Part shown: one piece after another, positions 1 to 9,514 of the stretch
How the letters are laid out: every line of letters starts with the position of its first letter
Position numbering within the stretch: the first letter of the stretch is position 1
Source: Cordylochernes scorpioides
Taxonomy: Eukaryota; Arthropoda; Arachnida; Pseudoscorpiones; Chernetidae
Direction: 5' to 3'
DNA length: 64,000 nucleotides
NCBI GenBank assembly: GCA_030710605.1
Contig: CP092870.1
Location: forward strand, 50,251,061 to 50,315,060
The notes under the pieces: generated by a model
Database searches by the model: none
Told to the model about the DNA's origin: nothing
Seen by the model: only the letters and a program-made list of their open reading frames with translations
Translations under genes and position numbers: made by a program

Positions 1-39
1 TAGCGAATAAAGACAGTTATAATCTTCTCGGTATTATTT

Positions 40-806
40 ATGCGATAAAAGGGAATAAAAGAAGAAAAGTTTCTTTATTAGACAATTATAACGGTGTGAG
101 CTTTCGGGCAAAATACCCTTCTACAGGCGTGGTAGACGTGACACTATAACGTAGGTAATGTGGCTAGAAAGAGAGTATATACACATGATTATTTACATAT
201 TAGCGGAATGTGCTATGCAAATGGGGATTTTTCATTTGTTATGAATATTGTAATTAAATAGATAGTAGGCAAATAGGGCATTTGTATATTTGGAGTTTGA
301 GTCTATAGAGGAATATGTTAACGTAAATTATAGGATATGCGATATTTCGAAGAATTTTAGGAAATGTTGATATCGGGCTATCGTGTTATGGTTATTACTG
401 CAAGGCCAGGAGAGCACGATAGGCATCAGGAAGATCTATTTTACGGTTGATGCTGTTATGTCTGTGGGATTCTATGGATTCGAGAACTAATCGCTGGTGC
501 TGGTTATGAATGCGTCTGTAATGTATGGTGGGGTGGTTGGTGTTGAATGTATGGCCAGTATTGAGTGTGTGCTGGTAAAGGAGGGACCTGGTGTCTTGGT
601 TGGAGATGTTTCTAGAATGCTCAGACATTCTGATGGCGACGGATCTACCTGTCTCGCCAACGTATGTGGCAGAGCATTGCTCACACGAGACAGAGTAGAC
701 CGCGCCAACAGAATGGAGGGGATCAGGGGGGGGCATGCGATTTAGTATATGGGTGACGGAGGGATGTGAGCAGGTTGGAGGAGTTTTTATATAAGGTGCG
801 GATATC
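40..806 (-). repeat. Inverted copy of PLE1 3' end (GIY-YIG coding plus 3' region)
   Basis: Read on the minus strand this arm encodes the same C-terminal GIY-YIG region as the main element, then the same 3' untranslated sequence. It matches 2252-3013 almost base for base. The junction with the main body falls near 806, within a short shared GGATA. Frames read through it on the + strand are antisense and not functional on their own. Confidence 0.85.
98..131 (-). ncRNA. Hammerhead-like motif, inverted copy
   Basis: Minus-strand copy of the PLE1 motif at 2920-2956, with CTGTAGA, the same stem II hairpin and GAAAGCTC. It differs by one base just after the GAAAGCTC segment. Confidence 0.45.
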
Positions 807-2655
807 ACTATTAGAGAAGGGCCTCAAGTTCCGCATCCCCTCCAAGCCCAATATCCCTGAGGTCATTAGCTCCGTCGAATCTACCATCAAACAGTACAGC
901 CTGCAAGACAAACATTCCGTGAGAACATTGGTTGCCAAGACTCTATCTAAACCTTATACCCCTCCTCCCAACTACCGTGCAGACCTAAGAACACTCCAAA
1001 GACTTAAGCAGAGTAAATCCATAGTCATCACCCGATCCGACAAGGGCTCAAATACCGTCATCATGAACCAAGAGGATTACCGAGCCAAGATGCACGATCT
1101 ACTCGGAGATGATACCACCTTCTCCCCTATCTCAGACAAGATTAGCCTCTCTCTAGTTAAAGTTTTCAGAACCTCCCTACTACAGTTGAAAAAATCTAAG
1201 CACATTACCCCCGATGATTACAAGATATTTATTTCCAACCTTTCCAATAGAGCATACATCTACGGCCTGCCAAAAATCCATAAACCGGACGTACCACTCC
1301 GTCCGATTATCGCCTACCATCTTTCACCAGCTTATCCATTGGCCAAATTCCTCTCTAACTACCTTTCCCCTCTGTTACACAACCACAGGAATATATACTC
1401 CATACGTAGCACCCCCCACTTTATCAGTGAGTTAACTGCCTTAAAACCCGCCCCACATTTTATAATGTGTTCCTTCGATGTAACCTCCCTCTACCTCAGT
1501 CTTCCCCACAATCTCATCATAGATAGTCTGGAGCGGTTCCTTGGCTCACATAGTGTAGATCCCCATACAGCTTCATCCATAATACAACTTACCAAGCTCT
1601 GCTTGAACATGAACTGTTTCACATTCCTAGAAAATCATTACAGACAAATTAAGGGTTCGCCAATGGGTAGCCCTCTTTCCTCTATTGTCGCAGAAGTCGC
1701 TATGTCCGAAATAGACAACTGGATCACCCGTACCCTCCCTATAGATATACAAATATGGCGCCGTTATATTGATGACGTCTTTTGCTTATGCAGACACGGC
1801 CAGGAGAGCACCATACTTGCAGCCCTCAATAGTTTTAACCCCAACATCTCCTTTACTTTGGAAATAGAATCAAACCAGGTCATCCCATTCCTAGACATCC
1901 TAATAATACGTACTGCATCCTCATTCCACACCACAGTCTACTACAAAAAACAGTGTCCCCCCAGTTATACCCATTTCAATTCACACTGCCCCATTTCCCA
2001 CAAAATCAACATAGTAAAAGCTCTCACTAAAAGAATCTATACCCACTGTTCGCTCGATATATTTAAAGAAATTGAGAAAAATCTCATCATATCGCACCTC
2101 TCCATAGCATCGTTTCCGCTTGAATTCATCAATAGACATTCATATACACCTGGCCCCTCCAACCAACCTAAAATTTACAGATCATTATGTTTCCTTCCCT
2201 ACTCCCCCTCCTCAGCCGACATAGCCAGAAGCCTTAAAGCATACGGTATCCGCACCTTATATAAAAACTCCTCCAACCTGCTCACATCCCTCCGTCACCC
2301 ATATACTAAATCGCATGCCCCCCCTGATCCCCTCCATTCTGTTGGCGCGGTCTACTCTGTCTCGTGTGAGCAATGCTCTGCCACATACGTTGGCGAGACA
2401 GGTAGATCCGTCGCCATCAGAATGTCTGAGCATTCTAGAAACATCTCCAACCAAGACACCAGGTCCCTCCTTTACCAGCACACACTCAATACTGGCCATA
2501 CATTCAACACCAACCACCCCACCATACATTACAGACGCATTCATAACCAGCACCAGCGATTAGTTCTCGAATCCATAGAATCCCACAGACATAACAGCAT
2601 CAACCGTAAAATAGATCTTCCTGATGCCTATCGTGCTCTCCTGGCCTTGCAGTAA
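766..2655 (+). pseudogene. PLE1 reverse transcriptase / GIY-YIG protein, 5' truncated
   Basis: Open frame of 629 codons. It carries the PLE signature YGLPKIHKP near residue 165, RT motif A (SFDVTSLY, about 235), motif B (GSPMGSPLSS, about 296), motif C (YIDDVF, about 333) and the LPFLD-type motif after it (here IPFLDILI). A C-terminal GIY-YIG domain follows (AVYSV about 527, YVGETGR about 540). These families copy RNA and nick DNA for target-primed integration. The first 13 or so codons are antisense sequence from the inverted arm, so the ATG at 766 is accidental and native coding starts about 808. The N-terminal part of a usual PLE protein is missing. The remaining frame has no stop, which suggests a fairly recent copy, but a working protein is unlikely. 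Confidence 0.85.
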
Positions 2656-2919
2656 TAACCATAACACGATAGCCCGATATCAACATTTCCTAAAATTCTT
2701 CGAAATATCGCATATCCTATAATTTACGTTAACATATTCCTCTATAGACTCAAACTCCAAATATACAAATGCCCTATTTGCCTACTATCTATTTAATTAC
2801 AATATTCATAACAAATGAAAAATCCCCATTTGCATAGCACATTCCGCTAATATGTAAATAATCATGTGTATATACTCTCTTTCTAGCCACATTACCTACG
2901 TTATAGTGTCACGTCTACC

Positions 2920-2956
2920 ACGCCTGTAGAAGGGTATTTTGCCCGAAAGCTCGCAC
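2920..2956 (+). ncRNA. Hammerhead-like motif of PLE1 (CUGUAGA type)
   Basis: CTGTAGA, then a hairpin (AGGGT...GCCC), then GAAAGCTC. This follows hammerhead order: CUGANGA, stem II, GAAA, stem III, UH. Position 6 is U rather than A. AGCU after GAA is self-complementary and is followed by C17, as expected for a stem III formed between two copies. An inverted copy sits at 98-131 on the minus strand. Stem I is weak (about 2 bp). Cleavage activity is unproven because of the U6 change. Confidence 0.5.
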
Positions 2957-3013
2957 CGTTATAATTGTCTAATAAAGAAACTTTTCTTCTTTTATTCCCT
3001 TTTATCGCATAAA

Positions 3014-3457
3014 CTTCAAAGTTTATTATTGAGGGAATAGGTAAAACACACTTAACAGAGTGTAACAGGTTATCAAATATCGTTCTCGATTAAATCTTTC
3101 TCTACCTAATATAGAAGATTCCGGAAAGGTTTAATCAGAGCGCCAACCAATCCCGACAAATGAGGTATCTAGGAATCCCAAGGGGAACATGGCAAAGCCC
3201 GCGAATTTCGTTTCGAAGTTACGGGTCCTCAAAGTAACCGGAATGAAATATTGAGTCTACTGGTGTGGTATATAGAAATTTAGATAACTATTCATGTCGA
3301 CTAGGCATATCTGTGTTAAATACTGTAATAATATTATAAAGTAAATAAAGCTTCCAGGGCTAAGTTTCTTGTGTCCAATTTTTTTATTTTCAAGCTTTCG
3401 GACTTGTTATTCCTTCAACAGGAATATCACGTTAATTAATTGATGATAAATACTATT
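3014..3457. other. No gene; PLE-type remnant
   Basis: No coding signal seen. The stretch 3340-3425 is a remnant of a PLE-type 3' region. Its sequence around 3346-3400 recurs in opposite orientation at 35912-36000 (a shared CCTGG-AAGCTT context). Confidence 0.5.
3391..3425 (-). ncRNA. Hammerhead-like remnant (CUGUUGA type)
   Basis: On the minus strand: CTGTTGA, a hairpin ending in GTCC, then GAAAGCTT. Same pattern as the PLE1 motif, with U at core position 6 and a palindromic AGCU followed by U17. Confidence 0.4.
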
Positions 3458-3725
3458 TTTATATGAAAATTAGAAACTATTTTAAACGCGTAAGATTCTT
3501 TTTGAAATTAAACAATTTATACTGCCCTTACTGCAATGGAAGAATTAATGAAAAAATGCATTATAACAGCGGTATGGTAGATTAAACTGGCGAAACCCGC
3601 TGGGAGGGTTCACCACTGATGAGCCAGGCCCTCCCATTAATTTTTCCATTGCAGTAAGGGCAGTATAAATTGATTAATTTCAAAAAGAATCTTACACGTC
3701 TAAAATAGTTTCTAATTTTCATAAC
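3458..3725. mobile_element. Foldback small element, family D
   Basis: Arms 3460-3545 and 3648-3722 are inverted copies: ATGAAAATTAGAAAC at the outer end and TACTGCCCTTACTGCAATGG at the inner end. The centre holds the split hammerhead-like segment (3568-3634). Related copies or parts lie near 9860-10510, 16.6, 18.1, 19.9, 51.2, 52.4, 54.4-54.9, 55.3, 61.1 and 62.3 kb. Non-coding. Confidence 0.7.
3568..3634 (+). ncRNA. Split-order hammerhead-like segment
   Basis: In order: AGCGGT-A, TGGT, linker, CTGGC-GAAA-CCCGCT, GGGAGGG, ACCA-CTGATGA-GCCAG, CCCTCCC. TGGT can pair with ACCA (stem I), CTGGC with GCCAG (stem II), and AGCGGT with ACCCGCT (stem III, one bulge). All hammerhead core bases are present, but the segments follow a non-standard order. 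Stem II here is CTGGC/GCCAG, whereas at 52376 it is TTGGC/GCCAA, a compensated change. Confidence 0.45.
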
Positions 3726-4013
3726 AGATGGCGCTCTAGTTCATCGTACTATTTTTATATACACATTATTATTTACATATTTTAAATACTTATTATATTG
3801 AAGGGGAGAGAAAAATATATATTACATTATTTGTGTGTTAATAACAAATATTTGAAAATATACGTGCATGGTGGATGATACGTGCTGGTTGAACGATATC
3901 TCGAGACTTCAAATTTATTTAAATAGAACCGTGAACTACTGTGGTTTATATAGAAGACTGCCTACATCTATAATGTAATAACAATGTTTGAACAAAATTT
4001 AGTTAAGGCATCA
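3726..4013. other. No gene
   Basis: AT-rich sequence with no coding frame or RNA gene that I can see. It begins with the recurrent AGATGGCG word (3726). Confidence 0.4.
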
Positions 4014-4322
4014 TATGATCGTGCCATTTAAAGTTGCTGATGGTCTGCGCCATCTGTCGGAATATATACAACAAAAAAAGCTTTATTAAGACCTTTTAGT
4101 CTTATACATATTCTCCAAACAGGCTCTGTCGGATATATCAATAGACATTGATTTTTATTTATTCCAGAATTAGTTAAATACCCATTATTGATTAATCATT
4201 CAGATAATTTCCCAATTCTGGAATATTAAAAGAAAATTAACGATTAGTTATAATTTATACCAACAGATGGCGTAAGCCATCCGTAACTCTCAGTTACACG
4301 ATCAGGAGATGTCTTTTCCTTA
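4014..4322. mobile_element. Foldback small element, family A (hammerhead lost)
   Basis: Terminal inverted sequences GATGG(T/C)..GCGCCATCTGT (about 4040-4060) and AACAGATGGCGTAAGCC (4262-4278), plus a mutual TTGATTAATC-type centre, match the family at 37998-38445 and 51613-51960. The central hammerhead of intact members is absent here. Non-coding. Confidence 0.55.
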
Positions 4323-4448
4323 ATTTATTCACCTAATCCCAGTACAGAGCTAAAACCTAATCATAGCATAAGTTCATAAAATAGCTAAGTATACATATTT
4401 AATAGTAATATAATTATATTATATATATGTTTTAAAATATGTAAAATA

Positions 4449-4703
4449 AAAAAGGCATATCCTGACCAGGAGCACATGTGCTTTTCAGAAGGCAGAACAC
4501 CATCTGGTGGAACAGAAATCAACTAAACATTGATTTAACCTGTTCCCTGATATTTGGCCAACTCAAATTGATTTATCAAGAACATGGGTTGGCCAAATAT
4601 CAGGGAACAGGCTAAATCAATGAATAGTTGATTTCTGTTCCACCAGATGGTGCTCTGCCTTTTGAAAAGCACATGTGCTCCTGGTCAGGATATGCCTTTT
4701 TAT
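4449..4703. mobile_element. Foldback small element, family B
   Basis: Near-perfect hairpin. The left arm starts AGGCATATCCTGACCAGG and the right arm ends CCTGGTCAGGATATGCCT; inner arms carry TGATATTTGGCCAA. Other members: 21185-21437, 36097-36415, 49728-50022 and part of 56150-56650. The centre here lacks the hammerhead present in the 36-kb member. The arms carry a CCACCAGATGG motif close to the CTCF consensus. Confidence 0.7.
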
Positions 4704-5029
4704 TTTTAATATCAACACCTGACCTTTTTATTTATTTCTATTGTTTTTTAATGTTTTAAAATATGTAAAATAGATTTTGAGAAGAGAGAGAGCATATATA
4801 TATTTGCTCTTCTCTATAAAACTTTCTCTTCGCTTATTCCTTTTTTCACCCAGCCTATGACACTTAACTGCCGATGCTTTGCTGGTGTTACTTTTTATAT
4901 TTTTTTTATTATAATATATTATAACTAATTATTTATTACAAAAAAAATGAAAAAACAAACTTCACATCTTTAAATTAAATAAAAAAAAATTATAAATCTT
5001 AAAATTCTCATAACTATACAATATATCTC
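4704..5029. other. No gene; AT-rich
   Basis: AT-rich with a short GAGAGAGAG run (4780-4790) and poly-T/poly-A runs. Nothing coding seen. Confidence 0.4.
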
Positions 5030-5587
5030 TCTCTCTATATATAAAAGTCAATGTCTGTCTGTTTCGCGATAAACTCAAAAACTACTGAACCAATTGGTAC
5101 CAAATTTTGCATGTCGCTTTTTATAAACCTGAGGAAAATTTTCGGCTGCATTTTGATTAGTATTTTTGGCTATTTCTTTTTTTCATTTGAAGAACTTTTT
5201 TTTACGCGGACTAATCCGGAACGGAATGAATACCTAAATATGGCCATTTTTTTTAAGCATCGGTGGTTCAGTGGTAGAATGCTCGCCTGCCACCCGGGCG
5301 GCCCGGGTTCGATTCCCGGCCGATGCATTTTTTAAAACAATTTTTAAAACTCATTTATATTATATATAATATAAATATATATTATTATATCAACTATATT
5401 AATTAAATCAAATACCTAAACACTAATATAATACAATTTTTGCCATCACACACACTTTTTTTCCTGTAGTTTATGTGTTACTTCTGTATTGCTATTCTAT
5501 GGCCCTTCTAATATTTATTATTGATATACTTTTAGTATGAAGGAAATTGCACCCAAGGGATTTCTCGGGCGAAGCCGGGTCATTACA
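5030..5587 (+). mobile_element. Helitron-like non-autonomous element carrying a tRNA-Gly copy
   Basis: The 5' side has TC followed by TATATATAAAA and a TGTCTGTCTGTTT stretch, the start style shared with the Helitron at 40324. The 3' side holds the hairpin CTCGGGCGAAGCCGGG (about 5563-5580). The CTAG expected after the hairpin is eroded, so the 3' boundary is approximate. No Rep/helicase coding. Contains the tRNA-Gly copy at 5257-5327. Confidence 0.55.
5257..5327 (+). tRNA. tRNA-Gly(GCC)-like, probably pseudogene
   Basis: Cloverleaf of metazoan tRNA-Gly with anticodon GCC in the loop CTGCCAC. Acceptor GCATCGG/CCGATGC pairs fully, and the D arm, box A, box B (GGTTCGATTCC) and T arm are intact. 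One change puts C at the first base of the 3' anticodon-stem strand, giving a C-C mismatch next to the loop. A T6 run follows as a Pol III terminator. It shares flanks with two other copies (34276, 49287), so it moves as part of a repeat. Confidence 0.75.
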
Positions 5588-6373
5588 ATTTATAGCTTTA
5601 TTAAACTCTAATAATTTGCCTTTTTAAAGGAATATTGAAAGATGAATAAGTATTGAATCAATTATTTTAATTTAACTGGCTGTAAAGATTATAAAATTTG
5701 GATTTCTTCCCTTAAATATCTTCTCTTTCATCTTTGAATATCTTGTTTTTCTACAACTTCAAAATATAAGGTCTAAATTTGTCCACCCCCCCCCCCCCCC
5801 CCACAACATGTGTCATCCAGAAATAGATGTTTACAGTTGAAGGCGTCCGCGGACAAGGTAGGTACACATTATATCTGTTCATATAAATGTTTCACTGAAT
5901 TAACTTTATATTAACACATAAAATCCGGTTGAAAGGAGGTCTAGACATAATAGAGAAGGGATGAAATGTTGAAAGCTGAATTTCTATTTGAGAAGTCCCG
6001 GTTCAGCAGACCTCTTTTTTCAATAAATACTCCAATTTAAGTTTTTTGTATATGTCTGGTCTACCATTAGGGTTTCAAAACATAATAACCAAACTTATAA
6101 TAAAAGTTAATTCATAATATAGATATTTTACTAAATACAACTATTTATACTCATATTTTAAAATAAAAAAATTTAAAAAATCATAAAAAAAAAAAGAATA
6201 AAATATAAAATTAAAAAAATATATATATATATACTAACAATCTTATCTACCTTATTTACAAAACTTTTCGTTTTCTTATTATTAGTTTGATTAATAGTGC
6301 ATGGTTCTGTCTTTCTCTCTTTTTTCTAACTATCATATATATTCTCACTTCTATTATTCTATATATAGGATTA
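5588..6373. other. No gene; AT-rich with homopolymer
   Basis: AT-rich sequence without coding signal. A long C homopolymer (about 16 bases) lies at 5787-5802, and poly-A and TA runs at 6160-6235. Confidence 0.5.
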
Positions 6374-6744
6374 GAGTATGTCTAAATGACGTGTAAAAGC
6401 CGATACAAAAGACGTTACGTTGTTAAATTTTATTGTTATTAATTATAAATATATAATTAACTAGATGATGTTTTAGAAGTAAAGGATTTTTTTTTTCTCT
6501 CTATCTATACTAAATAATAACAATTTACAAATTTTATAATTTAAATTTAAATAATCAAAATAATGAAGATAATTTTAATAGAATACTTAACTATAAAACT
6601 ATACAACTATTTATTTTTATAATTAATTTAGATTTAGCTTGCTAATCTAACCAAATCTACTTGATATGATTTATCATTATGATCAGATTGCTCCTTAAGT
6701 TTTAAATGTAGTATCACTGTTATATTTTTATTATATAGTTTTTA

Positions 6745-6794
<50 letters not shown>

Positions 6795-7715
6795 TAGCGG
6801 ACGTACCCGGCTTCGCCCGGGTTTTACCCGAGTAAAGGTTTGTCTAACAAATCTCTCGATAAAGTGAACATTTTTTCCCGGTTCCTTGAAAAATACTCGA
6901 TAAGTTGAATAAAATCAATATTAATTGGTTCCCTCGGTAATTGGAAGTTAAAGGAATAGTATCTTGCCTTGGAATTGTATCATTATTCTTGTATGGATGT
7001 ACCCGGCTTCGCCCGGGTTTTACCCGAGTAAAGGTTTGTCTAACTAATCTCTCGATAAAGTGAACATTTTTTCCCGGTTCCTTGAAAAATACTCGATAAG
7101 TTGAATAAAATCAATATTAATTGGTTCCCTCGGTAATTGGAAGTTAAAGGAATAGTATTTTGCCTTGGAATTGTATCATTATTCTTGTCTCAAATAAATT
7201 GCCGTGACATCCTGAATTTTGTCTTTCCTAATTTTCTACATTACAAAATCATCGTATCATCATGATAATATTTAGAGCAGATTGTTGAATTATAACAGAT
7301 AAATTAGAATATTTATCTTGATTATTTTTAGGCGAAAGTTATTTCAAAAATTTTATTTGCTAGAAACCTTCCCAGTACTATACTAAATAACTTCCCAAAG
7401 TTTCATGGCGTTCCAATGAGTGGTTTGGTCAGGCATAAAGGACAGACAGACACACATACATTCATATATATATATAACAATAAATAGTTGTATAGTTTTA
7501 TAGTTAAGTTTCCTATTAAAATTATCTTCATTATTTTGATTATTTAAATTCAAATTATAAAATTTGTAAATTGTTATTATTTAGTATAGATAGAGAGAGA
7601 AAAAATCCTTTACTCCTAATACATCATCTAGTTAATTATATATTTATAATTAATAACAATAAAATTTAACAACGTAACGTCTTTTGCATCGGCTTTTACA
7701 CGTCATTTAGACATA
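6374..7715. repeat. Large inverted repeat enclosing a Helitron
   Basis: Arms 6374-6612 and 7482-7715 are inverted copies of each other, about 235 bp, with few differences. Shared segments include GTCTAAATGACGTGTAAAAG and TAACGTTACG-type cores. A (TA)n tract (6748-6793) and the Helitron at 6794-7477 lie between the arms. I see no coding potential and cannot assign the foldback to a named family. Confidence 0.7.
6794..7477 (-). mobile_element. Helitron, non-autonomous, duplicated 3' terminus
   Basis: Minus strand. The 3' end reads CCCGGGCGAAGCCGGGTACG then TCCGCTAG, a hairpin followed by CTAG about 10 bases later, next to a T. That is the Helitron 3' signature. The 5' side ends in ATGAATGTATGTGTGTCTGTC with a TA-rich lead. 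The terminal ~196 bp is present twice in tandem (6803-6998 and 6999-7195); the inner copy has lost CTAG (TCCATAC instead). No Rep/Hel reading frame. Confidence 0.75.
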
Positions 7716-7719
7716 TATG

Positions 7720-7757
<38 letters not shown>

Positions 7758-7760
<3 letters not shown>

Positions 7761-8226
7761 CACGGTAGTGATAACGAGTATTACCAAAGTTTAAGTAGAA
7801 ATAATTTATTGATTAGAATGAAAACTATTTCTAAAATTTAATTTACAAGTGATAATATACAAGCATGGTAAGAGGTGATAACTATGCAAATATTTATGAT
7901 GATAAACAACAGAGTATTCAAAATAACCATTCAGTGACAATATATATATTGTCAAGTAGCTCTGCAACCATAGGAAGCTCCATGGGACACCTGTCAGTCA
8001 TCACTGGACACTGGGGGGACAGATGTGAGGGGTTCTCGGAATCTTATCGGCAAATAAGGAAAACGGGACGGTGGCTGACCACTCTCATTACCTTGGGATA
8101 AGTTGTTATCTCTCCCTATAACTACCTCTTGTAAATAATTCTATTGGAGAACTAAAAGGTAAATACCACCTTTATAATAAATTAATTATTCCTAAATTTG
8201 TCCTTGATTTATTTATCTCCGCGACT
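7758..8226 (-). mobile_element. Solo LTR (TGTCGCGG family)
   Basis: Inverted ends: TGTCACGG on the left and CCGCGACT on the right (the last base departs from CA). Flanked by TA-rich sequence, so a target duplication cannot be resolved. A second copy in the opposite orientation, truncated, is at 33415-33722. Read on the minus strand it has AATAAA-type signals. No internal region or RT is adjacent, hence solo LTR. An open frame inside (7865-8101) is not conserved in the second copy. Confidence 0.65.
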
Positions 8227-8297
8227 ATATATATATATATATATCTAAACTTGTATTTAAATTGTGCGTGCTATAATTGGCTGGAAGTAATACGTCT

Positions 8298-8334
8298 AGG
8301 CCTCTGTTGAAGCGCATGTTATCGCGAAAGCTTG
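8298..8334 (+). ncRNA. Hammerhead-like remnant (CUGUUGA type)
   Basis: CTGTTGA, hairpin GCG...CGC, GAAAGCTTG. Same architecture as the PLE-associated motifs at 2920 and 37201. Stem II is short. Confidence 0.4.
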
Positions 8335-8484
8335 AAGAATTGTAGAAAGAAACCTATCCCTATATTCCTTATTTATTCCACTTTCGTACTATTTATTTAA
8401 TAAATTTTAGTTCCAAACTCTGTCACCAAAGTGCTAATGTTTTATTTGAACTACAAGCTAATTCGGGACCCCAGTTTTAAGAAG

Positions 8485-8762
8485 ATATCTAAACTCCGCC
8501 TTTGCCGGTCCCAAGCCCGGATGAAAAAGGAGGAGGGGGAGCAGTAACCTATAAGGGCTTCTAATCCGGGGATACAGTATGAGCAGCGTTTGTACGCCAT
8601 GTTAGGAGCAGCTGCACATGGCGTCTGTTCCTCATGTCAGAGGCGGCCATTTCTTTTGGAGCTAATTCAGTGGCCTGCCACTGAGTAGTGCTCCCAGTCA
8701 TAATGACAAAGGCAGACTACTTCACCCAGTCATGATGGTTGTCAAACAGACACCATCAAAGG
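8485..8762 (+). repeat. Dispersed repeat, copy 1 (GGTCCCAAGCCCGGATGAA)
   Basis: Shared with 9515-9810. Common blocks run from CCGGTCCCAAGCCCGG to CTACTTCACCCAGT, about 280 bp. Copy 1 lacks a ~45-bp block present in copy 2 (9575-9620). It resembles an untranslated part of a non-LTR retrotransposon, but no coding frame is attached here. Confidence 0.6.
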
Positions 8763-9117
8763 TGACAACTTGATACCCTAATATGATTGAGTGGAGATAA
8801 GAAAGAAGATATCTACGGAATCTTAGAGCTAGGTGAAGAGAATATTAAGAACTTCAATCACACACACAAGAAGAAGTGACTATACGAAGAGAACATATAG
8901 AAGGGAATTCATATGAACAAAATGTTTACTCTATAGAGACGATAGAATAAATAGAATTGTTTACCCAATTTCTATCTATTGTAGTACAGTCAATATATTT
9001 GATACGATAAAATCATTTTATTTGTCAAAATATAATCCGACTCTCTCTAAATATTTTAGGTTATTTTTCAGTTTTTTTTAATGAAATACAATAAATTTGT
9101 TAATATTTGTTATATTT
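8763..9117. other. No gene
   Basis: AT-rich, with GAAGAAG-type purine runs that also follow copy 2 of the neighbouring repeat. Nothing else supported. Confidence 0.35.
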
Positions 9118-9345
9118 AAAAAAGGCATATATTGGATTGAATAAAAGATTTATTTTCCAATATTTCGGTTATATCTGAAAGCCAACCTTTGTCAAGTCAT
9201 TATATTTTTGTATAAACAAACTATGCCACGCTGAGTTAGTTCATACAAATATAATGCCTTGACAAAGGTTGGCGTTCAGCCAACCGAAATATTATCAAAT
9301 AAATATTTTATTCAATCCAATATGTGCCTTTATTTAATCTAAATA
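9118..9345. mobile_element. Foldback small element, family E
   Basis: Terminal inverted sequences AAAGGCATATATTGGATTGA and its complement near 9330. Each arm carries a hammerhead-like unit facing the centre (9161-9198 minus, 9256-9294 plus). Fragments of the family occur at 28965-29010, 29685-29782 (interrupted by PLE2), 46780-46830 and 49470-49700. Non-coding. Confidence 0.65.
9256..9294 (+). ncRNA. Hammerhead-like motif, UUGANAA (U3-A8) type
   Basis: CTTGACAAAGG, stem-loop TTGGCGTTCAGCCAA, CCGAAATATTA. Aligned to the hammerhead: core U3 U4 G5 A6 C7 A8 A9, a paired stem II (AGGTTGGC/GCCAACC), GAA, then palindromic AUAU and U17. Canonical C3 and G8 are replaced by U and A, which would keep the 3-8 pair. 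The opposite arm at 9161-9198 carries the same core. Confidence 0.4.
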
Positions 9346-9514
9346 TTTGAATACGGTTGTTCTTTTAATATATATACAGAATAAAATACAGTGAAAAAAA
9401 TACTTAAAAAAAAACGTTTCAACGTTTGAATATCTTTGAAAATATTTTATATATCGTTTTAAACTAATCGACAACTCTTTGAAAAAGTCTTTCTTACCCC
9501 TTGACATTATCAAT

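Larger units (their letters stand above)
40..3013 (+). mobile_element. Penelope-like element PLE1 with 5' inverted partial copy
   Basis: A Penelope-like retroelement lies on the + strand. The 3' coding end plus 3' region (2252-3013) is present again in inverted orientation at 40-806, so the element is flanked by a long inverted repeat. The central body encodes reverse transcriptase and a GIY-YIG endonuclease. Inverted 5' truncated partners are typical of Penelope integrations. The arms are nearly identical, with scattered mismatches, for example at the hammerhead-like site (98-131 versus 2920-2956). I could not fix a target-site duplication. Confidence 0.85.

Noticed and set aside
5051..5335. 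94-codon frame
   Set aside because: Overlaps a Helitron start and the tRNA-Gly copy; no protein homology visible.
7865..8101. 78-codon frame as a gene
   Set aside because: Inside a solo LTR and not preserved in the copy at 33415-33722.
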